This document shows, piece after piece, positions 44,718 to 54,786 of a DNA stretch of 64,000 bases. Location: NCBI RefSeq assembly GCF_030272615.1, contig NC_081415.1:103592796-103656795 (forward strand). Direction: 5' to 3'. The stretch is from Cryptomeria japonica. Taxonomy: Eukaryota > Streptophyta > Pinopsida > Cupressales > Cupressaceae. Numbering within the stretch: position 1 is the first letter of the stretch; every line of letters begins with the position of its first letter. The notes under the pieces are model-generated. The model saw only the letters and a list, made by a program, of their open reading frames with translations, had not been told where the DNA came from and searched no databases. The translations under genes and the position numbers were made by a program.

Positions 44718-45624
44718 TTAATTTGGAATAGGTGCACCTAACTCGGTAGGTAAGGTGCTTTCTTCATTTGACACAATTTCCTTCTTTTTCCAAATCATCT
44801 TTAATTTTTCTTTTATTTCGTCAGTGTCTCCTCTAGGTTGATCTCTACAATCTCCAGCCAAGTGTCCAACTTTGTGACAATGAAAACATGCCATACCAGG
44901 ATTTCTCCATGATCTTTGGTTGTTCATTCCAAACCTTATAAAACAGTTAGCACTAATATGTCCATATCTTCCACAACATTCACACCATATCCTTGTATTG
45001 TAATCCCATGGTACTGCTGCATATTATCGGTAAGGTTCTGTGTGAGTTCGGTAACCTCTAGTGTTTGCTCGGTGTGTAGACCACATGTAGTTCTATTGCT
45101 TAAGCCAGCACTTCTCAGCACTATGTCCATATCTATTGCAGTTTCTACAAAACCCTTTGTATTTTGCCTTCTGATAGTTGTTAACAAACTTTGTCCTACA
45201 TTGGTTAAATGTGTGACCATATTTATTGTAATTGTAACAATAACCATTGGACTTAATGACATTCGGTTGCTTACCTTTTCTGATTTGGCACATGTTATTC
45301 CTGTTTCCAGCTTGCTTTGATGATTCCCCTATCTCAGTAGTATGAATTCCTTTCTTGATAGAGTCTTTTCCTTTGTAACCGAGTCCTGCATCTCTGTTGG
45401 GTCTTCTTGTATTCAATTGCTCATCCAACATCTTTGATGCTTCATAACTCTTTTTCAGTGTTTCTTTGGATTTCTTCTCTGTTTCAAGTTCATCAGTCAA
45501 CCTTGATACTTCAAGTTTCAATGCTTGATTTTCATCATTCTTCAAAATTGCTTCATGATGTGCATAACCTAGTTGATTTGTCATATTTTGTTGAATCCCA
45601 GTCAACCTTATGATTTCATATTTT
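44718..45624 (-). pseudogene. Gag C-terminal part of element E with four zinc knuckles
   Basis: Starts in the middle of Gag (AKYEIIRLTG) at the LTR junction. A coiled-coil segment (LKLEVSRLTDELETEKKSKE) leads to CYNYNKYGHTFNQC (second Cys changed to Tyr), CRNCNRYGHSAEKC, CECCGRYGHISANC and CFHCHKVGHLAGDC, ending at 44718. All four lie in the same frame, with a TAG just after the second and a TAA between second and third. CCHC knuckles bind RNA in Gag; most copia Gags have one. The open frame seems to extend into the LTR (to 45758), but that is fortuitous. Confidence 0.85.
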
Positions 45625-46756
45625 GCTAATGTACTGAGAGGGGAGGGGTGAATCAGTACTCCAAAATTTTTCTTGAATAATAACTTTACTGTTATGCATA
45701 AACAGAATAGTGCAATAACATAAAATAAAGTTAAAACAAATAGATAACAATCATACATGATTCACTCCATAACACATATATTTTGGTTACGCAGAAACTC
45801 TTGGTTAGAGAGAAAAACTACGGTGGGGATGGCACCCACAACTTCACTACTGCAATAATAAAGAGTGCTCGGTTAGAGCTACATATTAGCTATTTCTGAT
45901 AGCTTACCCTATTAGGAGTAACAAGATCTGTTAGATCTACATTGCTAAAGGATTTTACAACATTTAATCTAAATGTTGCACCTAGTTAGAGGCTTTACAA
46001 TTTATAGACTTGATTAGAGTCTTTTACCCTGTTAAAGGTTTCTCTTACAACTTCACAATATAAAATTATTACAAATATCTACAACTTTACATCTGAAATG
46101 TTATAGCAGATTCTATGTGCTCAGAATAGATTACCTTGCTTATAGCATACTTCAGTAACCCATATAGTAACTCGGTAAACCCTTCTGTTTACTCTGTTCT
46201 TCGAATGTTCTCTAAAAACCTTCTCTGTGACCTCTATGTCTCAGTAACAGTCTTCTTACACTCATGCACAGACCTTTAACTCTTAACTCATGCTATATAA
46301 ATAGATCTCTTAAGATGGTGATCCAATTCATTGCTTCGATCTTACAAACACGATTCCTCAAATGAATAACTATACAAAATATTTCATTGGTTAGATTGAT
46401 CTCAAAATCATACACAATCTTCTAGTGCAATTTCCAATGTGATAATGGTTAGATGTGCCTCGATCTTGTAACACGTTTTCATATGCATGTCCAGGTTCAA
46501 TGAATCTAGTAACACGTTTCACTCGGTGTATATCAACTCGGTGTGTCATCTTTGCTACTCGATAGACATAAAAAGATACTCGATAGACAACTCGGTGTAT
46601 ACTGGGTTCTGTGACTGCTTTCTTCTGTAACCGACTAGGCTGTGCATACTGACTTCTCTGTGTATACCGACTGCATGATTCGTTAGTGTTAACCGACTAG
46701 AGTATATAGTATGACTTTGAATAAAAAAACTAATGGGAACTTTATAAGTAGTAACA
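45625..46756 (-). repeat. 5' LTR of element E (inner end deleted)
   Basis: Outer end TGTTACTACTTATA on the minus strand at 46756. Homology with the left LTR stops at GCTAATG (45625), so the last 20 bp (39321-39340 in the left copy) and the primer site are missing. ACCGAC words occur at 46630, 46666 and 46692. Confidence 0.9.
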
Positions 46757-48890
46757 GTAGCTTCATAGGAATCCATAACAATCTTCATATTTCTCGCTTC
46801 TCTTATGGTAGCTTCTCGCATGGTAATAGAGTCGTCAACAAACTGTTCATGAGTACAGGTTAAGTTGGACGAGGAAGGCTTAAGGCCTTTGAGTTTCCCT
46901 TCCTCCACACTTCTCATAATAAATCTACCCAAAATTTCTGCCAGGATAGTAAACAAGATAGGAGAGATAGAATCCCCCTGTCTTAGACCTCTGGAACTTT
47001 TGAAGAAACTGGAAGGAGATCCATTAATAATAACTGCAAAAGAGGTAGTACCAGTCAACTGAGAACATAGTTGTATCACCTTTTCCCCATCTTTCATAAT
47101 TCTAAAAAGGAATTGCCAATTCACTCTATCATAAGCCTTGGACATGTCCAACTTAGGAAAAAAACCCTATTTTTTAGCTACAGTTAGAGAATGAATATTC
47201 TTGCACCGAAATGATGGAATCCAGAATCTGTCTACCAGGGACAAAACCATTTTGCTGGGTAGAAATAATGCGGGGGAGGATATCCAACATTCTAGAAGTG
47301 AGCACCTTAGATATTATCTTGTAAACAGAGTTACAAAGACTAATAGGTCTAAACTTATTGAGAGAATCGACTCCAGGGATATTAGGAATTAGGACGATAA
47401 AGGTAGCATTGAGTTCTTTTAGAAGTTGTCTAGATCCAAAGAATTCTTTAACTCCATTACAAATGTCAATCTCTACAATATACCAAAAATTTTGAAAGAA
47501 GAACATAGGGAATCCATCCGGACCAGGAGACTTGTCTCCAAGAAAGGAAAGCGTAGCATTTTTGATCTCCCGATTCGAAGGGATCCGAGAGAGATTTTTG
47601 TTGTCATCCTCATTTAAAATGGGAGGGATAGCTTGAGCTAGAAGGTCTTGAAATCTGATATCCAGAGAATCCACAACTTCCTTTCTTATTTCATTTTTAT
47701 CTGACAAAATCCCCCTATTGCTGGATAAATTGGATATCTTGTTGGCTGCTCTATGCTTGAGAGCAATCACATGGAAAAACTGGGTGTTTTTATCACCTTC
47801 CTTCAAATACAACGCTCTTGATCTTTGTATCCAAAAAGTTTCTTCATTAGAGATAATTTCATGGTATTTGGAGAGCAACCCATTTTCAGCATTCCTCAAA
47901 TCCTTAGAAAGACCTTTCACTTATATTTTATCTTAAACTTCTTTAATATCTGTCTTAATATTAGCTTTCATTTTAAAGATATCTCCAAAAGTCTCTTTAT
48001 TCTAGATTTTGACTTTGGTTTTGATAATATTAAGCTTTTGGGCCACTCTAAATAAAGCAGTACCCTCAACCTCTGAATTCCACCCTTCAGAAACAAAGTT
48101 TTCCAAAGAGGGGTGGGACAACCAAGCTTTTTCAAATCTAAAAGGGAAACTATGCTTTGAGGAAGTAGAATTGGCAGTAAAAGAGATAGGATAATGATCA
48201 GAACTAATCTTAATGATAGATGTCAAAGAACAATTATACTTAGAGAGCCAATCGAGAGAGATCGGGGATCTATCCAACCTAACTTGAATGAGATCAGGGC
48301 TAGTTCTTCTATTGGTCCAAGTGTAATTAATCCCTTGGAGATCCACATCCATCAAAGCTTGATCATTAATAAATTCTATAAGATCTTGTCTTCCCTCCAA
48401 CTGCAAAGGAAGGCCTCCCATCTTTTCATCCTCTTTTAAAGGAGTATTGAAATCTCCCATAATCATCCAACTTTTATCAAAGAAACTTTGTCTCTCTTCT
48501 GCCAGGCTCCTCCAAAATTTAGCTCTTCTAGCTTTAGAATCAGGCGCATAGATATTAGTGATAACCCAGACAAAGTTATCCTTAATATGCTCAAGCAAAA
48601 CTCAGGTTCTATTAACCCCTGAAGCTATTTCCTTACCTTTAATAGAATTTTGATTCCGAAAGATAGGTGTACCTCCAAAGGCACCCTCCGAGTTTGTTCC
48701 AATTACACCATTAGTTTTAAAAATTCTAATTCTTTCCACTTTATCCTTACACATCTTAGTTTCCTAAATAAGAACTACATCCAGTTTATGATCTCTAACA
48801 ATATTACATAACACATCCTGCTTATGGGGGGTGGGGCGTTCAACCCTCTGATATTCCATAAAATTATCTTCATACTTTAACCGGGGATAA
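46757..48890 (-). pseudogene. LINE ORF2: endonuclease and RT N-terminal part
   Basis: The endonuclease begins near 48880 (TPHKQDVLCNIVRDHKLDVV, then a stop where Glu is usual, ETKM) and continues with ITNIYAPDSKARR, WMIMGDFNTPL, INYTWTNRR, VRLDRSPIS and SSDHYPI, the APE-type motifs of LINE endonucleases. RT follows: LKEGDKNTQFFH, KSPGPDGFPMFF, LIPNIPGVDSLNKFRPISLC, NGFVPGRQILD, then after a frame change LDMSKAYDRVNW, SRGLRQGDSISP and the active-site box FVDD near 46835. It ends at MDSYEA, where element E is inserted. Confidence 0.9.
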
Positions 48891-49886
48891 GGTTGACTCA
48901 ATAGAGGTTTGTGTTCCATCAACACGGTTCTTCCAAGTTTCTTGTTCCCTCTGATTCTTTAAAGAGGGTCTCCCCTGTTTTTTGCTCTGACTTCCAACAT
49001 CTGCAACCTTCTTGTTCTTTCTTCTGGTTGAAATACCTCCATTGGGTCCTCCATTATTTGACTTGCCTTTTTTAATACTGGAAATCCTAGGATTTCCCTC
49101 AAGACCCACTGTCTCCATGCTTTTGGGAGGAGTTTTGCATTGGGTGTTCAGGATCATATTTCCAGTCTACTTAGGACTTCCATTGGTTAATAACAATAGA
49201 GGCACAGTTTCTGAGATATTATAGTCCTGAGCTTCATTAAATTTTTTCTCATTTTCTTTATTATTAGATGAAGTTGAAGCATCATCATTGGAAAAATCAT
49301 CAGCTTTACCCTGGATGATAGGATCAGTCTTCAAATCAATTGATTTAGTTTTTTGAGCCAGGTCTTCGGTCCCATTCTCTTCCTCCTTGTTACTTTCTTT
49401 TTGACTGTTAGAATAGGCACAATCAGATTTTTCCTTGTTATTGTTCATACCCTTCTTTTCCTCGTTTTCCATCTCGGTCGCTTCCTTCTCAGGGATAACC
49501 TCTGAAGGTGGAATATCATTTTTCCCTTTCGTTTGCCATTTTTGCTTCAGACTGCTATCAGTTCTACTATTCTTACCCTTCTTGGAAGGACAAGATTTCG
49601 CCCAATGACCCGACTTTTTACAATGAAAACACACAAACGGGAGAGATTCATATTTAATCACTTGGGTCCATTTCCCTAGTTTAGACAAAATCTCAATGGA
49701 TTGAGGCATATCTGTCATTTGATTAACATTAACACAAATACGAGCAAAGACCAACCTAGATTTGGCTGCAATCATCGGGTCGATCAACAGAAGTTCCTCG
49801 AATGAGCATGCAATCCCTTTAAAAACCTCCTCATTCCAGAACTCCAATGGAAGGCCAGGAAGACGCGTCCACACAGGAGCCGACAC
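48870..49886 (-). pseudogene. LINE ORF1 (DUF4283/zinc-knuckle type), N-terminally truncated
   Basis: Starts VWTRLPGLPLEFWNEEVFKG, the second half of the DUF4283-type domain common in plant LINE ORF1, then LVFARICVNVNQ and the CCHC knuckle CFHCKKSGHWAKSC. The remainder is Lys/Glu/Ser-rich and disordered-looking. A TAG near 49167 separates a 95-codon C-terminal piece in another stretch (49157-48870). ORF1 binds LINE RNA. The missing N-terminus coincides with the junction to repeat I, as in 5'-truncated insertions. Confidence 0.85.
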
Positions 49887-49887
49887 A

Positions 49888-50736
49888 AATTTAGATTATG
49901 ATATTTGAAGTGCTTGACGATATTATTTTAATGTGATGATGTTATTTAATTAAAAATATTATTTTGATGTGATGTCATTTATATAGTGAAATGTTAATTA
50001 TGTTATGAAATTTTATATATCATGACGATCTGATGATTTTGTTGCAGGGTCGACTGTCGAAGGCAAACATATGACTGAGGAGGGGTATCCTATCCCATCG
50101 ATAGCAACTCATGGAATGTAACTTATGAATACACACATAAATAATAATAATTAATATATTAAAACGAAAGTAAAATTATGAAGAGATAATAAAATAAAAT
50201 TCGAATTTAATTAATTTTTAAAATTAAAATATGAAAAAAATTAAATTAAGCATGTTTGAAATTAAACATAAGTTACAATTTAGATTGAAGAGTTAATTCC
50301 CTGTAACTCTAGTTTAAACTCTTGATTTGCATAATCAATTAGTTTGCATTTTTTTCTCTCTCCCAGTCACTGGCTCATTCTCCTCGTTTCTTTTGCTCTC
50401 AACTTCAACTTCTCCTTGTCAACTCCCCATTCACCCGAGTCTTCTATCAATCCAAATTCATGCATATAGGATCAAACTTTGAGATTGAGCCATTATATCT
50501 ATCCAGAAACTCAATTTGGGGGGAGTTGCTTGAATCGGCCTGGGAGGGTGAGCGATTTGGGTGATTTCTTTAGGCTGCAAGGTTGAGAGAGGCAGATCGA
50601 GCTACCTGGATTGAGAAAGGGAAGGCCGAATTGGGGATAGTGCTGCAACCACACCAACCATGCCGCCATCCTTCTCTCCTTCCCTTGGTTTCTGCAGGCC
50701 GGTAATGTCTTGTTCATGCTTATCGCCCCTCCCACA
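49888..50736. repeat. Dispersed repeat I, copy 2
   Basis: Same orientation as 27215-28153. It lacks about 50 bp found in copy 1 after AAATTTAGATTAT. Its left end abuts the LINE. No ORF of note. Confidence 0.8.
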
Positions 50737-51596
50737 CACTTTTCCCTCATTGCATATGGACAAGGTAATGATTATTATTTTATTTTTTTCTCAACTGACT
50801 GTACCATCTAATCATTCTATCCTCACACTCTTCTCTTCCTTTGTGGGGTCGATTTGGTCATTTTAAATGTTTTTGCATCTTCTTTGTTTGCAAATTTTTC
50901 TTTGAAACTTTGATGTCAATATGTATTTTTTCTCAGTCAGGGAATCATATTGAATTGCTGGGAAAACTGTGGAATAATTACCACCCCATAATCTTCTGCA
51001 GCTTCATTTGATGACTTGATCTGCATTATACATTAGGGTTTTAATTTGGTTGCTGACTGAAAATCACCCATGTAGATTTGTTTTCTCCTTCCATTTAACT
51101 TGCAATGGTTTTTTACTTTTTCAAATCGACATGGCTGGCATTGACTACTTTTTTGTAGGCAGAGCCAATTCTTCTCCTACTGGCCATGGAATGTTTTGCA
51201 TGATACTCCCCTGTCATAGTTTATGGAATTTTATAGATTTATATCGTTTGGCTCTGGTTTGAATGCATGTGACTAACCAGTTGTCTTATGCTAGTCGTAT
51301 TTCCCTTCACTATATCACTGATTTCACAAAGCAATTAAGTTAATTCATGCTTGCAAATACTTATCCCATGAATCGTTTTATATTCATATTAGACTAAATC
51401 AATCTGACACAATATTAAATTGGCCGAATAATCCATTCAAATATTCTTGCTGACAGTTAGTTCATTTGGGATGTATTTTGACAGTATTAAAGGCAAGATC
51501 GTTTTCTGGACAATATTTTCTCCTGTCTCCATTGATGCCTTGGCCATAATTAGCTGTTATTTATATTGAAGTTTGTTTCCTAATCATCTGAATCGA
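50737..51596. other. Unassigned sequence
   Basis: No retroelement motif. The T-rich stretch and TTTTTTCTCAG at about 50925-50935 look like a 3' splice site followed by an open run, but no exon could be confirmed. Confidence 0.35.
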
Positions 51597-51742
51597 TTTC
51601 CTTACATATACATATATATAAACATATACACACACATATTTATACATACATATATGTATATGCATGCATATATATCCATATATATACATACATACACACA
51701 CACATATATGTGTGGGTGTGTGTATGTATGTACATATGCATA

Positions 51743-51775
<33 letters not shown>

Positions 51776-51785
51776 ATATGTATCG
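51597..51785. repeat. Compound TA/CA/TG microsatellite
   Basis: Alternating purine-pyrimidine sequence: CATATA and ACACAC runs on the left, TGTGTG and GTATGT runs on the right, so the two halves are nearly complementary. Open frames across it on both strands are artefacts of the repeat. Confidence 0.9.
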
Positions 51786-52682
51786 TGTGAGGGAAAATAT
51801 GCAAGCTAAACTAAACGATTGAAATAACGAAGAAATCAACCAAAATAGGCCATTAAACTCAAACACCTCAAGATAGAAATGACAAAACCAAAATGGGGAA
51901 CAAAATGATAATAACGCAAACCATGATTCCCGATTTAATTTGAGTATTTATCAATTTGATGTGTGCTCATGACGTCAAGAGATGTTTGATTATGCTTCAT
52001 GATGGTAGATGCGAATGAGGATGAATGATTTGGTGAAAAACGCGATGTGAATGAGGATGAATGATTCAAGCAGTGTAATGGTGCATTGGCATGAAGATCG
52101 AATCATTTGGTCTAAAAGTGTATGGATTAAATAGGCAAGATGAGGAAGGGAAGGGGAGGTGAAGATTAGACACTTGTCCTCAAAAGGGAGAAGTGACTCA
52201 ACTAGGAAGGAAAGGGGTGACATGTGTCCCTAAGGGCACATGTGCATTTTGGGAAAAGCCACCCAAAATAGGATATTTTCCCCCAAAATTAGGGAAGTTG
52301 GTTAGGATGTGCACATATGGAGGTTAGGATGGATAGGATAGGGTTGGTTGGGAGGTTTGGAGGGTAACTAGGTTGGGGGAGGTTTGGATGGATAGTGTTG
52401 GTTGGAACCCCATGTTTAGGACAAGGGTTAGATTAGATGGGGGGTTACAAGTAGGAGCCATGTGCTCAAATAAGATTTGAATTTAATTAATTAATACATG
52501 GACTTTGGAAGAAGAGAATTTGATTAATTAAAATAATTAATCGAAAAGGGGGGAAAGGGGATTAATTAACTAGGTTAACTAATTAGAACAATAGGATTGG
52601 GGATTAATTAATTAGGAATTAATTAATTGGAAGAAAGGGGTTTAAATTTGATTAAATTAATTAGTCAAATTTAGGTGTCTAC
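51786..52682 (-). repeat. LTR of element J (Tat-like, minus strand)
   Basis: The right end is clear: TGTAGACACCTAAATTTG on the minus strand at 52682, preceded by a purine tract (GAAGAGGGGAAAAA). This resembles the element A LTR start, TGTAAACACC. It has AT-rich ATTAATTAA blocks (52490-52670) near its start and a TATA-like TATTTAAT at 52127-52134. The left end, TGTGAGGG at 51786 next to the microsatellite, is a guess. Confidence 0.7.
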
Positions 52683-53606
52683 ATTTTTCCCCTCTTCGTG
52701 GCGGTACTAAAATAGCATTAGTGTGAAGAAAAATAAAACACTTGAAAGCGAGGAAGCAAAAAATGCCACAAGCCTAACTGAGAATGGAGGACGAGGGAAG
52801 GGGTGCCCCCTCGAGAGGGTTCATGCAAAAACGTGAGCCCAGGCGAGATCTCAAAAGAACATTGCCCCAACGGACAGAGAGAAAGGGGATGAGAAACTGA
52901 AGCTGAAGGCGAAAATGAAACTCCAAAAGCAGGTCTGGGGAAGGAGATATTCCAAAAGTAGTTTGGGAGGGCCTAGTACGATTTCATGTTAGTTGCATTT
53001 ATCTTTGTGGCACAAAACGAGAGAAAAGGGATAGGGGGCGAGATTGCACCCAAAGGATGGGGCAATGAGATCACCTTCCCGTCGTGGTGAGAGAGCATTC
53101 TCAACCAAAAAATAGGGTGCGATGGGTTCGCAATCCCGTTGGGGCGGGATGGCGATCCTTCCCAAGGAGGCGGTGGCGGGATGGGATAGCAATCCCGCTC
53201 AAAGAGAGGGTGGAAGCAGTGGGATCGCTATCCCACTGAGGCGAAATGGCGATCCTGCCCAAAGAGAGGGTGGAGACGATGAAAGAAAAGAAGAAAAAAG
53301 GAGAGGAAAGGAAAAGAGGATGAGGTGAGCCTCCAAAAGGCAAATGGGGGGAGAAACTACAAATGCAATGGATGACATGATCATGGAGTGCAAGCACATG
53401 TGAAATAGGATGCCATGGAGTGAGCACTTATTTTGATTTAGCAGTGTATGTGAGTCACCAAGGTATAAGGAACCAAGGTGGAATTTCACAACCAATGCAT
53501 GGACTAACACAAAAACAGACACAGGCTAATCTAGCACCACACAGAGTCATAGACTCCTTGCAGACAACAGTACTAGAAGAATCCCAAGTAGAAGATATGC
53601 CCCAAT
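52683..53606 (-). mobile_element. Element J internal 3' region (left of element F)
   Basis: Purine-rich on the plus strand. It contains the polypurine tract (52683-52697), a tandem array (53110-53290) and no ORF with motifs. The order array, polypurine tract, LTR is as in element A, in reverse. Element F is inserted at 53611. Confidence 0.6.
53110..53290. repeat. Tandem array of GGCGATCC / GGGATCGC units in element J
   Basis: About five imperfect units of 30-50 bp with GGGATGGCGATCC, GGGATAGCAATCCCGC, GGGATCGCTATCCCAC and CCCAAAGAGAGGGTGGA. Each core is itself near-palindromic. Confidence 0.8.
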
Positions 53607-53611
53607 ATAAC
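53607..53611. repeat. Target-site duplication of element F, left
   Basis: ATAAC, identical to 59556-59560 on the other side. Confidence 0.9.
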
Positions 53612-54531
53612 TATTGGAATCCAAGAACACTGAGGGGGGGGGGTGAATCAGTGTGCTTTCGGTTATAATATTTTTAGCCTTATTAACAAATCCACTTATT
53701 AACTAGTATGCATAAAATAAAGTAACAACAAGTAATATTCATGCAACCACATGAAACAACACCATAACCCAGGGATTTATACGTGGAAAACCTCAAAGAG
53801 GAAAAACCACGATGGGATTGGTGACCCACAATATCTATCCATTGGCCAACTAAATAAATATTACAAGAGGGGCCCGCACATGCATGAAGGCACACTACTT
53901 AGAGCACACTTCTCATCACAAAAAGGAGCCTCACTGACTACAAATCGAAAGTACTGGATCACAAACAAAAACTGAACTCAGAATGTGCATTTTCTATGCT
54001 GGATGGGTTTAGGTTTAAGCATTGTCTATACTAGTTTATACTATAACCTCCCTTACTGGTAACTTAGATCACTTCCCAAATCTCTAGACAAATAATCAAG
54101 GCCAATTACAGATCTTTACATTCGCATTCTATCGATCAAGATCTCGCTCACATAACATCACATAACCTATCGCATCTTTGGTCTTTCATATCTCCAAAAT
54201 GACCTAACCCAGATTGACTTATATACCCATTTACATGAATAAGCACAAATGTCTTATGTCGGCTTACAATCATATTTCAAAAGATAAGACACATGTTGGC
54301 CCAAATAAAATATAAACATGAAACAATATGACTGTTGCCGCTTCCATGCTTGCCGGATCAATCTCCTATGTCGGCCTTATAATACCAGTTCCAAGTTTGT
54401 TGGTTACATGCCTGTTGGTTCCCTGAATGTCGGTGAAGTGAATGTCGATTACCATGATTTTTGGATCTCCCATGAAGTGTGTTGCCATCAATGAAAACAC
54501 CTATAACCCAGATGAGTGTTAATTGCCAAAA
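53612..54531 (-). repeat. 3' LTR of element F
   Basis: Left end TATTGGAATCC (TG changed to TA), followed by a G10 run; right end AATTGCCAAAA. TATA-like TATATAA on the minus strand at 54219-54225. It matches 58636-59555 in length and along its sequence. Confidence 0.92.
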
Positions 54532-54786
54532 ATCTCCCCCTTTGGCATTGATGGCAACACTCATGTGAAAAATGGATCAATGAAGTGTTGTACTGGTTCT
54601 TGTCCAAAATTTGATCTCCCAAAGCTAGTCTCAGAAGGCTGCTCCCCCAGATCTATCGATTACTTGTTATGTCCCTTAACATTTTTCACATCCATCCTCT
54701 CCCCCTTTGACAACAATGCCAAAGGTCGGGGTAAAAAATAAGAAATCAATGAAATTTTGTGTAGAGCAAAATTGTGATTACTAGAT
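54532..54786 (-). promoter_or_regulatory. Polypurine tracts of element F
   Basis: Minus strand: CAAAGGGGGAGAGGATGG (near 54700), CTGGGGGAGCAG (near 54645) and CCAAAGGGGGAGAT at 54532-54545, directly before the LTR. The layout is identical to element G. Confidence 0.8.

Larger units (their letters stand above)
39321..46756 (-). mobile_element. Element E: sirevirus-like LTR element without pol, nested in the LINE
   Basis: LTRs 39321-40446 and 45625-46756, with outer ends TGTTAGG ... GTAACA, enclose 5.2 kb with a zinc-knuckle Gag tail, a gap and a huge unrecognised ORF. No protease, integrase or RT is present. It interrupts the LINE RT; the minus-strand flanks are GCTAC (right) and ACTAC (left), a five-base duplication with one mismatch, and removing the element joins the RT in frame. 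The inner end of the 5' LTR, the primer site and the N-terminal gag are deleted: Gag coding (AKYEIIRLTG) abuts the LTR at 45624. Confidence 0.88.
35310..49887 (-). mobile_element. Plant LINE with ORF1, ORF2 (EN-RT-RNase H) and an extra ORF3, split by element E
   Basis: On the minus strand from 49887: ORF1 with a zinc knuckle, ORF2 endonuclease and RT, element E inserted within RT (39321-46756), the rest of RT, RNase H, a third ORF, and an AT-rich 3' end with an A-rich run near 35313-35330. ORF1 lacks its N-terminal part, so the copy looks 5' truncated. Its right end abuts repeat I (49888). I found no convincing target-site duplication. Confidence 0.85.

Noticed and set aside
45625-45758. N-terminal hydrophobic segment of the 45093-45758 frame, like a signal or membrane anchor
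   Set aside because: This part is LTR sequence (the same peptide is encoded in the other LTR at 39346-39474), joined by chance to Gag.
39321-46756. Hidden pol remnant in element E
   Set aside because: I looked for YVDD, DDE and retropepsin motifs on both strands in 44171-44717 and around the ORFs and saw none.
50925-51010. Possible host exon after a TTTTTTCTCAG splice-like site
   Set aside because: Short, no recognised protein and no second exon; kept as unassigned.
51561-51866. Two opposite frames with long Tyr/Val/His runs
   Set aside because: Translations of the TA/CA/TG microsatellite.
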